Of a stretch of DNA of 64,000 bases, positions 35,180 through 48,024 are shown piece by piece. Within the stretch, counting starts at the first letter, position 1. Every line of letters begins with the position of its first letter. Both the position numbers and the translations under genes were made by a program. Where the stretch lies: positions 16,203,086 through 16,267,085 of the forward strand of contig NC_063188.1 in NCBI RefSeq assembly GCF_023159225.1, read 5' to 3'. Below the pieces are notes generated by a model. The model saw nothing but the letters and a program-made list of their open reading frames with translations. It was not told the origin of the DNA and made no database searches. Source of the DNA: Perognathus longimembris pacificus. Lineage: Eukaryota > Chordata > Mammalia > Rodentia > Heteromyidae.

Positions 35180-36285
35180 ACTAGAAGGGTTTAATGTCTA
35201 ATTTCAAGGGAGTAAGAGTTACCATTGAGTTAAAAGTATTTCTGGAAGTTGAGAGAAACTACATGTGTCACCTCAAGCACCTGTGGCAGAGTTGAGATTT
35301 GTTAGGAAATTCAAAAGAGTATTTTCTACTATAAAATGTTCCCCCTCAAGATAAAATTTACTTTGGACTGAAATTTCACCAATATATTATCAGGTCGACA
35401 AGATGTAAAAATTGGAGTCTTGTGTACTAATTTCTGAAAAAAAAATAGATTGTAGATACAGAAACTTAAGAACTTCAAATTGAGTTGCTGGTCTTCATTA
35501 AAATTCAAATATCTTACAAAGGGTACAACATCTAGCTGTTTTGATCCATTCACAACACAAAGATTTCTATATCAGGTCTGTTCCAAGAAAAACAACCAGA
35601 GAAAACAAGCTTTCAAAGAAGGAGATTAGAGAGAAGAAAAGGTCACTGTGATGCACATGAGTGCCCATCCCTAGAGAGAAGGACACAGGAAGAGAGTTTT
35701 ATAAAGGACATCACTTACAAATTGTGTTCTGATGCAGGGACATTTATTTACAAAGCAGGTTAATCAGAAAAAAATACATCCCACCTCCTTCTTTACCTTT
35801 CAAGGCAATATTAGCCCTCTAGATTGATTTGAGATGTTTGTATGAGACTTTCTGTAAGAAGGAATCACATTAGTCAGTACTGGGCTAATTTCACAAAATA
35901 TTTCCCAGAATTTCAATGGGAAAGTACGTCTGAACGTTATATTTTTTCTTGAAAGACTCCAATTGGTGATTCATATGATGAATATACCTTCCCAGTCTCC
36001 CACCCCAAACAAAAACCCTATTTTTAAAATCAATAGCAAGTGCATAATTGTTACTCCGGAACCTGCAGAAGGATAGAGTGGGGTTAGAGAGAGGTACAAA
36101 TGAAAGCCAGGAAATGTTGATTCCTTCAAAGATAAACTCTCACAACTGGCCTCATTGCCTCCTCTAGCCAAAGTTTTCACAGTGTAAATCAGTCAATTCT
36201 TCTGGCACTCTGCTTACCATATTTCATTGTCACTCTGAAATCTCAATCTTTTGAAAGATGACCAGCCATAATAAAGTAGGGACTA
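35180..36285. other. Intergenic, no feature recognised
   Basis: No repeat or coding region could be supported. Confidence 0.5.
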
Positions 36286-36289
36286 TAGT

Positions 36290-36361
36290 TTTGTCATTGA
36301 ATCTTCAACTATTTGCATAGTGTTTTACACCTCAGAGAAGCCCAGTGAGGTTGAATAAATG
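36290..36361 (+). repeat. L2 3' end
   Basis: TTTTGTCATTGAATC, TTTGCATAGTGTTTTACACC and a GTTGAATAAATGAAGG end match the L2 terminal layout; the tail has expanded into the adjoining array. Confidence 0.55.
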
Positions 36362-36418
36362 AAGGATGGATGGATGGATGGATGGATGGATGGATGGATG
36401 GATGGATGGATGGATGGA
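36362..36418 (+). repeat. (GGAT)n microsatellite, about 14 units
   Basis: A pure tetranucleotide array seeded in the L2 tail. Confidence 0.95.
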
Positions 36419-36719
36419 GAGAAGGGAAGAATGAAAATTAAGAAGCCAAAGAAGAGAGACTGCTTTGGATTCTCCAAGGTCTGTGGTGGGATGGGAAATT
36501 CTCCAGTAAAAGCCAGGGAATTAATTACTTGCTCTTACCTTGAATAAAAACAGTTTACCCACCCAACGGTAAATATAACAAAAACCTGGGAATTATAAGT
36601 GAAATGGAATGAATCTTCAAAAATTCCCTCCATTGTCAGCAACCTTCAGTAACCAACAACAATGTCTGCTCTTGAGAACATGTTGTCTTCAGGCTACCAC
36701 GGTCTCCTAATGAAGTGGA

Positions 36720-36910
36720 AGAAACATCAGATTAGGAACCAGGAGAGTGAGATCCAAATCCTGATTGTGCCACTTATTTTAATCTCCTAGGGAAAGTCAC
36801 TTGAATCTTGTGAGTCTCATCATTTTTACAGTGAGAATGATTGAAAGTCTATTCCAATGGGTTATTTTGCAGATTTAATGGGATAACATTAAGTGAAAGC
36901 TGACAATAAG
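36720..36910 (+). repeat. MIR
   Basis: GGAACCAGGAGAGTGAGATC, TTGTGCCACTTATTTTAATC, GGAAAGTCACTTGAATCTTG and GATTTAATGGGATAACATT are in MIR order. Confidence 0.75.
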
Positions 36911-36919
36911 AATTTAGAA

Positions 36920-39660
36920 AAGGTTACAAACCTATCCCTTTTGGCCTAAATTAAGGATCCCTTGGGGCCTCTGAGATTCCAGAGACAGAAAAAAAGAGAC
37001 ATTTTTATTATATGTGATATCTCTGATGTCACCCAAGGCTTTCAGAGCATGGGTTGGAGGAGGAGGTGGGCAGAGCAGAACAGTCACTGGGACCATGGAA
37101 AAGTAAAATAGCTGGAGAAAGAACAGAATTGGAGACCTTGTAAAATTTCACTTACAAGAGAGAGACCCAAAAGAAGAGACAGCTTGGCCAATCAGAGGTT
37201 ATAGTTCAAGAATAATCAGAGGAAGCTGATGAAGTCTGAGTAATTACACTATGCTATAGTTTCACCTTGTATCCTGGTGGGCTGCAATGAAATAGGACCT
37301 TAATCTTCTAAAAGGGAGTATATAGAAACCTTTCACCTATGCCACCATTACCCAAGGAGGTTTCCATTTTCTTCTATCTGCTTAGCATAAGTATTGCCAC
37401 CCAAAGATTCTCATTGTGGTCTACAATGGTTGGCTATAAGCTCAAGAAGCAAAATGCATCTATATGAGAAGAAAGAAAATGTCTGAGAATACTGGATCCA
37501 TCCGGTTTCTACACCCACCATTAATCTGAACAGGCTTGCTGTTAAGTCCAGAGATTCTCTCCTTCCTTTCAGTGCCATCTCCCTTCACTGAAGGTTGGAG
37601 AGAGAGGAATAACCAAGTACAGAAAAGATCCTTGGTTTCAAGGATCTGGGTAGAACAATTTCAGTCATATACACACATAACCTTTAGTACCCCATCAGGT
37701 CCCTAGAAGACAAAGTCTGATATATGGCCTCTTTTGAAGTTCATATTCTTTCTCAGATCTTCTCCTTCAGAGCCCTCTTTTGGGTCTGAGATAGCCAAAT
37801 GGTTGCCATGGGAACCTGCCCCTCATTTGCTTCTAATCACCTGTTCTAGAGGGATAAAGCTTCAACTCCCATTTCTACTAGATGAGATCACATCAATCAG
37901 TTATACTAATTTCCTATAGTGTTTCTGAGAATTTCAGCTGGAAATAGCTTTTCTGTTTTGTTAAAAGAAGCCAGTTGTTGACCCCCACAGATTGCATACT
38001 ACCACTATCCCTTGCCTGTGACTATGAAAATCTGTTTTTAATGCACTTGCATCTAGTCATGTGATTATAAAATTTTATCTCTCTAAACTGGGCTTAATCC
38101 ATTAGATGTCAAAGTTGAACCTCCTGTATTGTCAAACTTTCAGTGGTTTTTTTAAAATGAAAGATAGAAAAAATAAATATTGTGGCACATAAAGTTACCA
38201 GAAAGTCCTAGCCATGTGGGACTGGTCTTAAGACCTCACATATCACATCACATGGCATTGTATGTGAAGAAATATATTTTTCCTCATATCTTAGGTTTGG
38301 TCTAAGAGATGAGAAATCCACAGCCTTTCTTACTTGCCACCTCTTCCCTTACTTTTCTACCATTACTAGGAGCACAGTTCTTATGAAAGTAAAGCTGAAC
38401 GGACTGGAGATAAGAACTAAGCTACAAACCCCAGCTTCCAGTCCCTGAGATGACTGTCAACTCACTTCATGATGGAAAACCCATAGTATTTCTTTTGGTT
38501 TGTGTCCCCAGCTGGCCCTTCTGCCTTCCTTCTGCCAATCACAGGCTGCATAGAGCAAAAACACTGCAGCTTCTGACTGGTGGCAGTGGCAACTCTGAGG
38601 GTATTCTGCTCCTCTCACCCCTACCTTCTTGTGCTTCCTTATATGGAACACTGTGCCTAGCACAAAACCTCTTGGAGAAGCGTAATACAGACAATAAAGC
38701 AGACACATTTGCATTTTCAATTCGGGGAGAAATTAGGTTAAGAGAACTTCAATGCCTGAATCATGGACAAGGAATAGGAATAGAGTCAAAGGCAGGGTCT
38801 TCAGCAAAGTGCCAGAACACTTGGTCCAAGGAGGCTGGACTCTCAAGACAGGAGAGGCAAACAAGAAACCAGGGACAGGATAGAGGATCCTAAAGAAGGG
38901 GTGCAGTGTACATTAATCCAGCTCTTATTTGTGACACATTAGTGATTCAGAATTCAGTTCCTCAGCACTGCAAGTGGAGTGCCCCTTCCCCAACTTATAA
39001 GAACATAAGAAAATTGAAAGGGGGGTCATAGATTTCCAGAGAGCTATGGAGTACTTTGTAAGAAAGAAACTTAGAGCTTCCCGCAGTGCAGTGAATTTTA
39101 TTAGTGAGCATTATCTTCCCTTGCTTTCAGAAAATAACAAATGGCCTTAATAGCTTAAAGCATCGTTACCAACAAAATATATACTACAACTTTCCTTATA
39201 ACATTTTTCACTATAGAATAAAACAAGGCAGGTCCATCATGAACCCCATTAAAGGAGCTTTAGTTACTGAAGTATCAAAAGCATCTTGCCATTAGGTGTT
39301 CCCAAGGCAAGAAATCTGAGGAAAGTGTTATTGCAATTCCAGGAGTAATAAAAGCCTCTAAACACAATGCCATACTTTCTTTCTTTCCTTTGTAGCAAAA
39401 ACTCCACTGACTTCCAGCAGGGCATACATTGGTCCAGATCCCCTCATGGCCAATAGCTACAAATCTGAAGGACAAAGGTGAACCTAGCTTGAGTCAAGAT
39501 GAATAGCCTTAGCAGATTAGACACAATAAAGAGCATAGGAGGAATTTGATAAACCTGCCCAGAAAATGTCATGTATCTATATGCTTATTTATTCACTATT
39601 TTCAAATAGAGATTTGACAGTGGTTTCCAAAAGGTACAATTTGAGTAAAATCTGTTAACA
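36920..39660. other. Intergenic, no supported gene
   Basis: Unique sequence. The longest frame, 147 codons at 38450-38893 on the plus strand, has no recognisable domain, signal or repeat structure, and I treat it as chance. Confidence 0.5.
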
Positions 39661-39664
39661 AATA

Positions 39665-39835
39665 AAAGCAACTGGGCTCTGGTGGCTTATATGTGTAATC
39701 CATGACATTCTTATCTCCTTTCCATTTTAACTACCAAAACCAGAAGTGGCAGTATGTCTTCAGTGCAAGCATTGAGAGAATAAATAATGTGAGAGCTCAA
39801 GGCCCTAAGTTCAAACCCCATTGCTGGCAAAAAAA
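39665..39835 (+). repeat. B1-ID composite SINE, internally deleted
   Basis: A shortened B1 part (AACTGGGCTCTGGTGGCTTA, TGTGTAATCC) joins AACTACCAAAACCAGAAGTG and an ID end (TAAGTTCAAACCCCATTGCT) with an A tail. Confidence 0.65.
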
Positions 39836-39839
39836 GGCA

Positions 39840-41905
39840 ATGTGAAAGGAAAATAGAAACAAATAAAATACTAAACCCTTCCTCACCCTATTTTACTTCT
39901 ACAGTATTAAAACAATCAAGCCTATGATGTAGAACTGAGTTTCCTAGCAACCAAGGTGAAAATCAAAACATGATGTTTACACTTGCCTGGTAATAATACC
40001 ATTCATGCAGGTTTTCATACTAATTTCTGACAGATGTGACCTATCTGCTTCATGGTTAATTAAAAAGGGTTGCAGGAAAATGCAATTTAATAGATCAAGA
40101 AATTTGCAGACTTTAGGAAATAAAATATTTCCTAGACCCTATAGCATACTTCTATGGAACTATCAGATCAATAGGTCCTTATTGATAGTCCACTGCAAAA
40201 TTATGTCTTTTTTTCTGCCCAATTATCACCAGTTGCTAGGGCATTTTGATTTTCTAATCAGTAATTTTCAAGAGGAAAAACTGTATGAGATTTTATTTCT
40301 TACATAATTCTAGCTATTTTCTAACTTTGGTAGCCAGGCCTAAGTCATATTTTCTACTAGAAAATCCCCTCAACACTGTTAAGATTGTAATTCGTCAGTA
40401 CTATTGTCATTACCTGAGAATTCTCAAGATTTCCCATCGAGTCTTAGTATAGAGCTCTCAGCCTTCCCTTCAGGAGTTGTAGCTTGTCCTGCTTCCCCAA
40501 TGTCCAGTAACTTCTGAGAATTCTGCTTGGCTTTCCATCACTTCTAATACAATTCAAAGTCATACAGCTGCAGAGTTTGTCAACCTCTGGCTGGGGTGTG
40601 GAAGGAGGTGCCTTTCATTGCTCTCACTGTCTGGGAGAGGAAAATAAACACATTCACAAAGATAAACTTTTTCCTGGCCCTGATCTTGGAGAAGAGTTTG
40701 CCATGAGTTTTTTATATAGGGAGTGGCATTGAGCAACACAATAGATGATGTCCTGGAAGAGGAACAAAATATGGGAAGCCAGCTGCTAACTCTACAAAAA
40801 AAAAAAAGAGATAAGTTCACAACTCTGCATCTGGTGCTCATAAATCAAAATCTCACTGAGCTTGTGATGCGGTTGCTGACACTTCATGGAAATTTCGTCT
40901 GGGACCAGACATACCCCACACTCCCATTTGAAGTAGTTCTTCCATCATTTTCAGAATCTCAGCTTCCCCAATTCCCATTCTCTAATCTCTTCACCTAGCA
41001 TTAGCTCAGACCTGCCAGGTGTGATTAAATATGTTCTTCAGAGTAAGCATTGGACCCGGAAACTCCTAAAAAGGTGACTTGTGAGGGTTTCCAGAATATT
41101 AGAGAGCAATATTCAGTGCCAAAGAGAAAATGGAATGGTTATCAAGGGTAATTTGTGGCCACTCTGCTTAGCAACTATCCCAAATATGATGCTTCCCTAT
41201 GATTCCTTGGTGGGGAAATCTTTCCCTGGCCTGGTGTGGGCTTGCGGGAGGACTTCCTTTTCTCCATTTATTTCACTGTAGCCAACAATTCCCAACAAGC
41301 TGAAGGGCTCTGTAGTGGCAAGGGTGGAAAAGAGAAGACTGAGTATGGAGGTGGAGGAGGACAATGGACTTGACCTATAGAGGATTCTAAACCTCCTTCA
41401 CCACCAATGCCCACCTTCCTTCTCATCTCTCTTTAAAGGGACAGAATGCAAGTAATGGGACTGTGGTCAAGAATCATCTGCTCCATATGTTGCTTCACTT
41501 AACTAAAAATCAAGCTTCCAGTTCTCTCCTACTGAATTGAGATTATTAAGGATATCTGTGAATGTACATGTGTATCTACACACATGTACTTGCATATAGT
41601 ATACGTATGTGCCCACAGTAGATTAGAGGTTTGGGAAAAGAAAATAGTATTATATCAATGTTCCTAGAGCCATAATTGGCTTCCAAGCCCTTATAATAAA
41701 GTGAATGGTTCATGGATGAAAAATGAATATTACTTGGAGGTGACTTTGGTCTTTGGTTTTTGAAAAATGATGAGCAGACAAGTTAGCACTTTTTCACTGA
41801 ACCCTTCTTGTATTTCCAATGACATCATCCAACAACACTTCCTACTTTAAACTTGTCAAAACTTGAGAAAAGCCTCCATTCCTTAATATAAGAGAAAGAT
41901 TTGAG
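39840..41905. other. Intergenic, no feature recognised
   Basis: No repeat or gene could be supported. Overlapping short frames near 40560-41000 on both strands have no family features. Confidence 0.5.
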
Positions 41906-41909
41906 AGCC

Positions 41910-42115
41910 ACATAAAACTTGATTTACATCTCAGTTCTCCGAAAAAAAATATGCCCACCATTTTGTGCAAGTAACCTTTGGCAAACAATTTCTGACCCTA
42001 AATTTATTAATCTGTAAAATGAAAATGATGACATTTTCAAGTCTACGAGGATTAGAAATAAATACATGTAAAGTGCTTGACACATAAACAGTAGCCAGTA
42101 GTCTTTGGACACAAA
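41910..42115 (+). repeat. MIR-family fragment
   Basis: GTGCAAGTAACCTTTGGCAA, AATTTATTAATCTGTAAAAT, GAGGATTAGAAATAAATACA and GTAAAGTGCTTGACACATAA are in MIR order. Confidence 0.7.
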
Positions 42116-42543
42116 ATGGTTTACAAGCAAATGAAACAAATTTTTGTAGCAAGGAAGTCCTAAATTCTGATCCCAGCCCAAAGGCAAGACGTTTAACCTT
42201 TACAAGTGTTTGCCTTCTTCCAAAATCCCAGCTATGTAAATTCTTGTTTATGTCTTTTTATGACATAACATTCATTTATCTTGAGTACATACATAGGGGT
42301 AGAATTACGAGAGCATGGGGCATGCATATGTTTAGCTATAGTAGATATGACTTGCTAAGTTTTTTCCAAGTTGTATCAGTTTCTTATCCCTCTAGCAGTG
42401 TGTTCACGGTACAGTTATTTCATATTCTTTCCCAACTCTGGAATCATGTCTTTTCATCATTGTAGTGGATACTGTACTATAGTCTTTTCCTTGGCTTTCT
42501 GTGACATCACAGTTCATAGCTTACAGTGGCAATTTTAAGTCTT

Positions 42544-42754
42544 TTTTTTTTCTTTTTTTTGGGCCAGTCCTGGGCCGTGAACTCGGGGCCTGAGCACTGT
42601 CGCTGGCTTCTTTTTGCTCAAGGCTAGCACTCTGCCACTTGAGCCACAGCACCACTTCTGGCCATTTTCTGTATATGTGGTGCTGAGGAATCGAACCCAG
42701 GGCCTCATGTATGCGAGGCAAGCACTCTTGCCACTAGGCCATATTCCCAGCCCC
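42544..42754 (-). repeat. ID-type dimer SINE with target duplication
   Basis: Minus-strand dimer with a T tail, GGGCCAGTCCTGGGCCGTGA, CACTTGAGCCACAGCACCAC and TGCCACTAGGCCATATTCCC. The perfect 14-base repeat caattttaagtctt flanks it at 42530-42543 and 42755-42768. Confidence 0.95.
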
Positions 42755-43187
42755 CAATTTTAAGTCTTGTCCACTGGTTCACTTATTTATTCCACAAATA
42801 TTTGTCTAGTATGTTCTGTGTGCCAGATCCCTATGCCAGTTTTTGGGAACATATACTCCTAATGTTTTCCATTTCTTGTCTATTTCCCCTCCTTTCTGCA
42901 GAAAATCTAATGCTAACACAAAGACCAGCCAACAACAACTTCTTTTCAAATTCAGAATGTTTCTAGTTTAATAATTTCTATCCATGTACACATATTTCTG
43001 TATCTTCAGTTGACCTCTTTTTTTCTCTTCTCATTTTCCAAGGAAGATACAACGTATTCATTTGCCAACATAAACACTGTACTTAGAACTTGGTTCTAAT
43101 CCTCACTCTCATCAAGATTTTGTTCCAGCCACTATTGCCCCTGATTTCACCCCACCTTCACAAAAATTTCACCATAAAAAATTATCC

Positions 43188-43425
43188 TAGCTGGGCATCA
43201 GTGGCTCACGCCTGTAATCTTAACTACTCAGGAAGCTACAATCTGAAGATTGCTGTTCAAACCCAGCCCAGGCAGGAAAATCTGTGAGACTCTTATCTCC
43301 AGTTAACCAGGAGAAAACTGGAAGTGGCGCTGTGGCTCAAGTGGTAGAGTGCTAACCTTGAGCTGAAAAGCTCAGGGACAGTGCCCAGGCCCGGAGTTCA
43401 AAAGGCAGGACCACCATTATTACCA
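43188..43425 (+). repeat. B1-ID composite SINE
   Basis: AGCTGGGCATCAGTGGCTCA, CGCCTGTAATCTTAACTACT, CCCAGGCAGGAAAATCTGTG, then the ID part GCTGTGGCTCAAGTGGTAG and GGCCCGGAGTTCAAAAGG. A near-repeat of AAAAATTA-CTAG flanks it. Confidence 0.9.
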
Positions 43426-43929
43426 ATAAAAATTACTAGAAATCCTTTTTGCATAAGTTTCCATTTATTCCTTTTTTCTCCTCCACTAGGACTTCCTTAT
43501 TCCTACACTAGTTTTATAAACCCCCCACTGCACTAATTGAATAGAGGTATGTTCCTCACCTTTGTTCCCAACCATTCTCTCTCTTCAAGTTGATCTTACT
43601 CATTTCTACAGTTTCAAGTTTTGCTTTCTGGAGATATTTCTCCGTTTCAATCTTGAGACTAAATTTCTGCTTAAGGTAGAAGACCTTTGGTGTTATGACT
43701 GGCATCATCATTCTTCTTGTGCCACCATTATTTAATTCCTGCATCCCCCAATCCCTCATCATTTCCACCCCCACAACTACTTAGTCAGGAACTTCTTTTA
43801 CTTTTCATTTTCCTTTCACAATGTCTATTCTTTGGCTTTCTTACTTCAAGTGCTTAATACACTACCTACACCCAGACTATTGTATTGCAAGAGCCTCTTA
43901 ATTGCCTCCAGTTGCTCCCCTCTCCCATC

Positions 43930-44175
43930 CATCCTCTGCACTGCTGACAGATTAATCTTCCTAAAGCACCACTTGGACTGACAGTCCACTACTTAAAACT
44001 TTCCATGGTTTCCCATTATTTACTAGACCCAGTTTTTACTCCTTTGGACTACCAGAAAAAAATGCTTCACAGTTTGGTTGCTACTGCCTTTCTGATTCCC
44101 TCCCCCCAGTTCTCCTTCTCTTGTGCCTCATTCTCCACCACACAACATTTTTACTCATTCTACAACCTGATTTGC
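43930..44175 (+). repeat. L2 fragment
   Basis: CTTCCTAAAGCACCACTTGG, CTACTTAAAACTTTCCATGG, TTTCCCATTATTTACTAGAC and the following pyrimidine-rich block follow the L2 3' region. Confidence 0.65.
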
Positions 44176-44229
44176 AGGTGATATATTGATTGCTTAACTG
44201 TCTGCATGCGCCCTGGATTCATGCTCACT

Positions 44230-44375
44230 AGAAACTGGACCTTGCTACTTCCTACTCATGTAGCACTTGACAATTTAAATAAGCTTATGGCCTCAGTTTC
44301 CCCATGTATAAAATAGGCACAAAAGTGGAATCCTGACTCAGACTGGAATAATGCTTCTCATGACACCCAGTGCAC
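44230..44375 (+). repeat. MIR-like fragment
   Basis: GGACCTTGCTACTTCCTACT, ACTTGACAATTTAAATAAGC, CCTCAGTTTCCCCATGTATA and AAATAGGCAC match the MIR core; only the middle is well preserved. Confidence 0.5.
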
Positions 44376-44394
44376 AGAAAACAGAAAAAAAAAT

Positions 44395-45135
44395 GTATCC
44401 TTACTGTATCCTAATTTGTAATCTTTTGGATAAATGCCCAGGAGTGGGATTGCTGAGTCACAGGGAGCTGTATGTTTAGTTTTTTGAGGAATCTCTATAC
44501 TGCGTTCCAAAATGATTGTACTAGTTTAAATACCCCCCTTTTACAACGGCAACAGTTTACCAGCTTTCCTCTTTCCATATCTGTTATTGTTTATATTTTT
44601 GATGATGTATATTCTAACTGGGATGATATGGAATCTCAGTGTTGTATTAAGTTATACTTCCTTTGTGGCCAGAGATGTTGAGCATTTCTTCATATGTCTG
44701 TTTGCCATTTTTACTTCTTCCTTCCTCTGATAAGTCTCTATTTAGCTCTTTTGCCTATTTATTAATCAGGTGGTTGTATCTTTGAGTGTTTATTTTCTTA
44801 AGCTCTCTGTATATTCTAGATATGAGACCTCTGTGTGGTGTATAGCTGGCAAAGATCTCCCATTCTGTAGGCTGTTAGGAATCAGGTATTCCAATGTAAC
44901 AGTGGTATCCAGGGGAGGGGAGTAGACAAATGAAAAGAGATGGATAGAAATGTTATTTAAAATTCAATGCATATTCCACAAAATTTCAAAAATTGAGAGA
45001 AGAGGTGCAGTTTGGAGGGATGGGGGAAAAGATTAAAGGGGTGACATCAATCAAGATTCATTGTATTACACTACTTTGTTGAATGGCATTTCCTTTGTAT
45101 AACTACTTAAAGATAAAAATGAAATAAATTGCTAT
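44395..45135 (+). mobile_element. Older L1, probably 5'-inverted
   Basis: 44395-44885 is reverse-complement ORF2 C-terminal half (GGATAAATGCCCAGGAGTGG, AGATGTTGAGCATTTCTTCA, AGATATGAGACCTC). 44886-45135 is plus-strand L1-like 3' end (GGTGACATCAATCAAGATTC, TAACTACTTAAAGATAAAAA). The orientation switch fits twin priming with some sequence lost at the break, but two adjacent separate insertions cannot be excluded. Confidence 0.55.
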
Positions 45136-45159
45136 CATTTACCCATATTTACCCTATCT

Positions 45160-45397
45160 TTCTGACTTTCTGTGTCCATTGACCCTTCCTTGAAGTCCTC
45201 TCCCACTCACAACTACTGAAGTACTTTGAACCCTTCAAGGAACACCTAAAATGCTACCTTCTCACCAGAAATTTCTTCTGCCAGTTCTATCAGCTTCTAT
45301 TGGCAATGTTTATCCCAACTGCACATAACATCATTAATTTCTGAGACACACACCATGATCCTTTATACTGTAACCATGGTTTAATCCTATCTATATC
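45160..45397 (+). repeat. L2 fragment
   Basis: CTTGAAGTCCTCTCCCACTC, AAGGAACACCTAAAATGCTA, CTTCTCACCAGAAATTTCTTC and TGGTTTAATCCTATCTATAT resemble L2 ORF-end sequence. Confidence 0.55.
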
Positions 45398-45411
45398 ACC
45401 TATAGTACCTT

Positions 45412-46377
45412 TATTTTTAAAAATTTTATTTTAGAGGTACAGAAGGGTTACAGTTGCATGAGTCAGGTAATGAGTACATTTCCTTTTGATCATCCCTTAT
45501 ATCATTCTCTCCCAGTTTTTCCCTTCCTGACTTCCCTCGCCACAAAGTTGTATAGTTCATTTTCAACATAGTGTCTAATGGGTTTCACAGCTGAATTGGT
45601 TCACCCATTGTCTCACCATTTCTATGCTTCCCCTTTCCCTCCTCAAATCAGATAAACTTATATAAGACAAAGGGTACAGAAATAAAAAACAGTGACAGAA
45701 GGGAATAAATGAAAGGAAAAAAGGACAGAAGAAAAGAACTGCAAAAGTATAATAAAAAACTCTTCCTTTTCTTTTCTTGTAGTTCATTTCAATGCGCATC
45801 ATTTTATATGATCTTATGTGCATAGATATTGAGCCCTTGCAATCCTCTCCTAAGAATATCCTCCTTTGTCCTCACTGTGAATGTTTAGACTGCTGTTTAA
45901 TTAATCATGTACATGTGTAATTATTTGTCTTTTACTATCAAAAGGAAATACTATTACACTGTTGGTAGGAATGCAAATTTGTTCAACTACTCTGGAAAGC
46001 AGAATGGCGATTCCTCAAAAGACTAAAAAACATAGAGATCCTCTATAACCCAGCAACCCCACTCCTGGGCAGTTATCCAAAGATTACAAACAAGGATACA
46101 GGAAAGCTACCAGCATGATCGTGTTCATTGCAGTGTTGTTTACCACAGCCAATTTATGGAATCAACCCAGATACCCCTCAAGGAATGAATGGATCAAGAA
46201 ATGTTTTATATACATGTGCAATGGAATTCTGTGCTTCCATCAGACAGAATGACATTGTCCCATTCATAAGGAAATAGAAAGACTTGGAAAACATTATACT
46301 AAGTGAAGTAAGCCAGACCCAAAGAAACATAGGCTACATGGCTCCCCTCATTTTTCACAAGTAGAATGTGTCTATAA
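45412..46377 (-). mobile_element. 5'-inverted (twin-primed) L1, minus orientation
   Basis: 45412 to about 45930 is minus-strand L1 3' UTR with its T-rich tail on the left. About 45936-46377 is plus-strand ORF2 C-terminal sequence (ACACTGTTGGTAGGAATGCA, AACCCAGCAACCCCACTCCT, AAGTAAGCCAGACCCAAAG). This is the same arrangement as at 10.2-11.4 kb. A 14-base imperfect repeat (11 matches) at 45398-45411 and 46378-46391 is a plausible aged target duplication. Confidence 0.75.
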
Positions 46378-46399
46378 ACCTACAGTATGTTTCAGAGTA

Positions 46400-47235
46400 C
46401 AGAAGCTTAGTAATACCAATTGCCTGGCTAAACTATGGCTAATGAACATATGTTCAAATGGTACAATGAGAAAATATGGGAATAAAAGGTGCTGGTGGTG
46501 GCCATTACCAAACCGTGCATTTTCCTTTTGTTCTCCTCTCCTTTTCTCACATATTTTCTTTTCTGTCTGTGCTTCATCCTACTATATGAGCCTTAGTCTT
46601 CCCAGTGTGCACTATGGACATCATTTAATCCTGCTGATGGCCCTTGAAGAGAAAGGTTCCTATGACAACCCCAGATCTTGTTCCTTTGTCCTCCCCACTT
46701 AAGCTTTGATGAAAACCAGCCTCCTGTCAACTCCAGATTTCTACAAGTGGGGTTCATTAAACTTATCATCCAAGACACTATCTATAACCTGTGATAAAAA
46801 AAAAATATCAAGCAGAAAATTAGACTACTTTAAATAATGGCACTTACTAGCATACCCAGATACCAATCACGGTTCTATATTAATAATATACTTCAGTACT
46901 TGGTGCAAACTTTTCTTTTATTATACAAGTAAATTTTGAGATCTGGATATCCAATTCTCAAACTTTCTTTCTTTGGCACTGCCTAAATAATTCTACTAAG
47001 AGAAAGACCATGTGTAATCCTCAGAAATGTATAGCCTGCTTAATAAAATTTTTATGACTTCTGAATTTTACATGTCACTTGACCAAAAAACAAACAAACA
47101 AACGAACAAAACCCTTCATTCTCACAAGTTGCGGGATGATAATTCCAGCATCACTCTGGAACCTCCAGTTACTTTTCTTTGCAGTCAATGAAGTTGACAG
47201 TGTTTTTCCACTTTTCTAACCAAAGAAATCGAAGA
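46400..47235. other. Intergenic, no feature recognised
   Basis: Nothing could be supported. A short AAAC tetranucleotide run lies near 47084-47108. Confidence 0.5.
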
Positions 47236-47239
47236 AGAC

Positions 47240-47450
47240 AGGAGAGTTTTTATTGAGTATTTTAGTATGTACTTTATATCCAAAGTACTTGTATTAAAAT
47301 AACAAAACAACCTAAAGAGATTACATATATTGTCCCAATTTCACAGATGAGTTAGTTGAAGTCCAGTGAACTTGAACCATTTGCTGAAGAGAATCCAACT
47401 AGAAGCCAAGTTGAGATCTGATGAGTTCTTCTGACTTTGAAGCACAGCTT
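47240..47450 (-). repeat. MIR
   Basis: TTGAGTATTTTAGTATGTAC, ATATTGTCCCAATTTCACAG, ATGAGTTAGTTGAAGTCCAG and AACTAGAAGCCAAGTTGAGA are in reverse MIR order. Confidence 0.65.
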
Positions 47451-48024
47451 TGTAAAACAATATGTGTGCTCCAGAGAAGTCCCTTTCTCATTATACTTGA
47501 ACCGTAGATGTGAGACCCTTCTTATCAAATTTCCACATTTCCACCCTCATCTTGCAACTCTCCATCACCACAAAAAGTCTCCAACTTTCCAGTCTCCCAT
47601 GAATTAAATCTCCTGTATGGTGAGAATCTCTGGGAACCTACTAGTCTATATTTTCTACTATGTGATTCCTCTTTGAATCTCCTCCCTTTTCCCCGAGAAA
47701 TAAGGATATAGGAAAGTCTCTAATATGCACCCATTTGTTCCCCAAGGGTACATATTACAAAGAATGAAGCTATCTTTTGTTCCTTATTCCTGGCTCATAT
47801 AAAAAGGATATATCATCCTGGAAAAAAAAAGGAATCATTGTATTCTAATGTATTTTAACAGGTTATAAGGGTGTAGTGGTTTCCCTGATGCTATCAGAAA
47901 CCCAGAGAAATCTAAGTTCCCATATTGCTAGATTGAAAATAATTGTGAATGAAGAACAGTTTAATTAATAGGGGCGAGTAATGCTAAGTAATCTATTACT
48001 TAAATTTTTAAACTTATAAAAACA

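Noticed and set aside
38450..38893. 147-codon open frame on the plus strand
   Set aside because: No domain, transmembrane pattern, signal peptide or repeat-derived homology is visible. The length is possible by chance in 64 kb, and an overlapping frame on the other strand is similar in quality.
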